Source of the DNA: Eriocheir sinensis
Lineage: Eukaryota; Arthropoda; Malacostraca; Decapoda; Varunidae
Length of the DNA: 64,000 nt
Direction of reading: 5' to 3'
NCBI RefSeq assembly: GCF_024679095.1
Contig: NC_066571.1
Coordinates: 3,436,783-3,500,782, forward strand
The position numbers and the translations under genes are program-made. The notes beneath the pieces were generated by a model. That model did no database searches, was not told the DNA's origin, and saw nothing but the letters and a program-made list of their open reading frames with translations. Shown piece by piece: positions 62,440 through 64,000 of this stretch (position 1 is its first letter; the number at the start of each line of letters is the position of its first letter).

Positions 62440-63235
62440 CATATTTAGGGGCTGTTCCTTTTTCCTTAACCCATTTCAATTATCTTCCCATACATTCCTT
62501 ACCGCCCAAGACGCCGTAACTTTATATATTTAGGGAACTTAATTCATTTCCGCCCCTGCCTGTTTTCTTTTACTTAGTCCATTTCACTTTCCTAACTTTA
62601 CATTCCTTGTTGTCCAAAATACTGTAACTTTATATATTTAGGGAACTTTAAGTAATTTCCGCCCCTCCCTGTTTTCTTTTACTTAATCCATTTCACTTTC
62701 CTAACTTTACATTCCTTGCTGTCCAAAATACTGTAACTTTATATATTTAGGGAACTTTAAGTCATTTCCGCCCTTGACTGTTTACTTTTACTTAATCCAT
62801 TTCACTTTCCTTGCCTAACATTCCTTACTGTCTGTAATACTGTAACTTTATATTTAGGGAACTTTAAGTCATTTCCGCCCCTGCCTGTTTTCTTTTACTT
62901 AATCCATTTGACTTTCCTGACCTAACATTCCTTGCTGTCCATAATACTGTAGCTTTTATATTTAGGGAACTTTAAGTCATTTCCGCCCATGCCTGTTTTC
63001 TTTTGCTTAATCCATTTCATTTTCCTTGCCTAACATTCCTTGCTGTCCATAATACTGTAACTTTTATATTTAGGGAACTTAAGTCATTTCCGCCCCTGCC
63101 TGTTTTCTTTTACTTAATCTATTTCACTTTCCTGACCTAACATTCCTTACTGTCCATAATACTGTAACTTTTTTTTTATATTTAGGATACTTAACTCATT
63201 CCCGTCCCTGGCAGTTTTCTTTAACATGATCACTT
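62440..63235. repeat. ~108-bp tandem repeat, 7 units
   Basis: CCTGTTTTCTTTTACTTA recurs at 62559, 62668, 62777, 62884, 62992 and 63099, with a weak seventh near 63211 (period 107-109). The unit also has TTTAGGGAACTTTAAGTCAT and CATTCCTTGCTGTCC. Confidence 0.88.
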
Positions 63236-63795
63236 TCAATGTTATGCTTTCCCTCCCGGCATCGTATTATCAAATCCTACTAAATCACCTTCAATTTTAA
63301 GTTTTCCCTCCTGGATTCTTAATATCAATCAATCACCTTTCCCGCTCTCTAATAGAAAGGTAAGCCAATCACCTGTCCCTACCTGTCTCACCGCCCAATC
63401 TACTGCACCTGTTTATGCTGAGGAAACTTATGCCCGTTCCTGGCTGATCCCTTTTGCCTCTGACATAATGATCCGTTATATATTCTGTTCGGTAGCCAAG
63501 CCAATCTCGTCCCAGCTAATATTTACCATCTATAATACACATCCATAATCTTCCGTATTTAATAAGCCGCGCCGTCTCCGTCCCGCCTGTCCAATGCGAT
63601 GAAAATATTGCCTTAAGTAATATAATCTTTGCCCGTGTTTGTGGGTCACCTGTCCGGCGCGGCTGACATGTTACCTGACTCAACTAGCGGCCGCCCACAC
63701 GGCTCGCACACCTGCCTCATTATGGCCAGGTATGTGCATGGACCTTTGGACATTAATATGGTGTGGAGGGGGCCGGAGGGAAGGGGAGGGGAGGG

Positions 63796-63842
<47 letters not shown>
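63796..63842. repeat. (TG)n microsatellite
   Basis: Perfect TG of about 44 bp after a GGAGGGG run. Confidence 0.95.
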
Positions 63843-63843
<1 letters not shown>

Positions 63844-64000
63844 GGACTCCGCTAGGAATTTATGATGACAAAAACTTTCTATTTACATGAAACTTTCTTA
63901 CGAAGTTTCATGGTATGCACAGTGTCTAGTTCTAACGAAAAAACAATGGAAATCTCTGAAAAATTGGGACCAGCTAGATCATCATACGAAAGCCCTTCCT

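Overview
This window is eukaryotic, AT/GC-mixed and extremely rich in simple repeats: (GA/CT)n, (TG/CA)n, (GAG/CTC)n and (TAA/TTA)n tracts. It has no operons, Shine-Dalgarno sites or long non-repetitive ORFs. The one host gene I can reconstruct is a Wnt ligand whose motifs match the Wnt2 subfamily, which insects lack but crustaceans and chelicerates retain. Together with an interstitial (TTAGG)n run, tRNA-derived SINEs and the style of microsatellites, this suggests an arthropod, most probably a decapod crustacean (perhaps a crab). The species call is inference.

The Wnt2 gene runs on the minus strand from a start codon at 53106 to a stop at 3030. Seven coding exons (53106-52991, 10428-10193, 9709-9591, 6948-6787, 5553-5289, 3743-3616, 3179-3030) join in frame to 1176 nt, or 391 residues. 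The protein has a signal peptide, 24 cysteines, the palmitoleoylated-serine hairpin CKCHGVSGSC, and an unusual 28-residue Ser/Pro-rich tail after the last cysteine. Intron 1 is 42.6 kb and makes up two thirds of the window. The other introns are 483, 2642, 1233, 1545 and 436 bp. Positions 53107-64000 are 5' flank and 1-3029 are 3' UTR plus 3' flank.

Everything else is non-coding or mobile-element-derived. Introns 2-6 and the 3' end of intron 1 hold minisatellites (82 bp TTAGG-rich, 78 bp, ~146 bp, 35 bp, 151 bp). Dispersed elements include: a hAT-type MITE family with CAGCGTTGCC ends and 8-bp target duplications; a TTAA-flanked element carrying a piece of LINE reverse transcriptase (three copies); a TIR element here called R230 (three copies); at least two tRNA-derived SINE families; an abundant short repeat with the core GAGACAGCTCAAGGGC; and decayed LINE (CR1/jockey-like) fragments at about 4.0-4.4, 21.1-21.4, 26.2-26.7 and 31.7-33.2 kb.

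The most interesting observations are these. (i) Intron 6 of Wnt2 is almost exactly one R230 element with a hAT MITE nested in it, and the splice sites lie at the element ends, so it is a candidate transposon-made intron. (ii) A four-layer nest at 47.3-48.0 kb has a LINE fragment inside a TTAA element inside a hAT MITE inside a SINE. (iii) A hAT MITE half has been amplified into a 151-bp satellite. (iv) The Wnt2 5' leader contains a start-stop ATGTGA in frame just upstream of the initiator.
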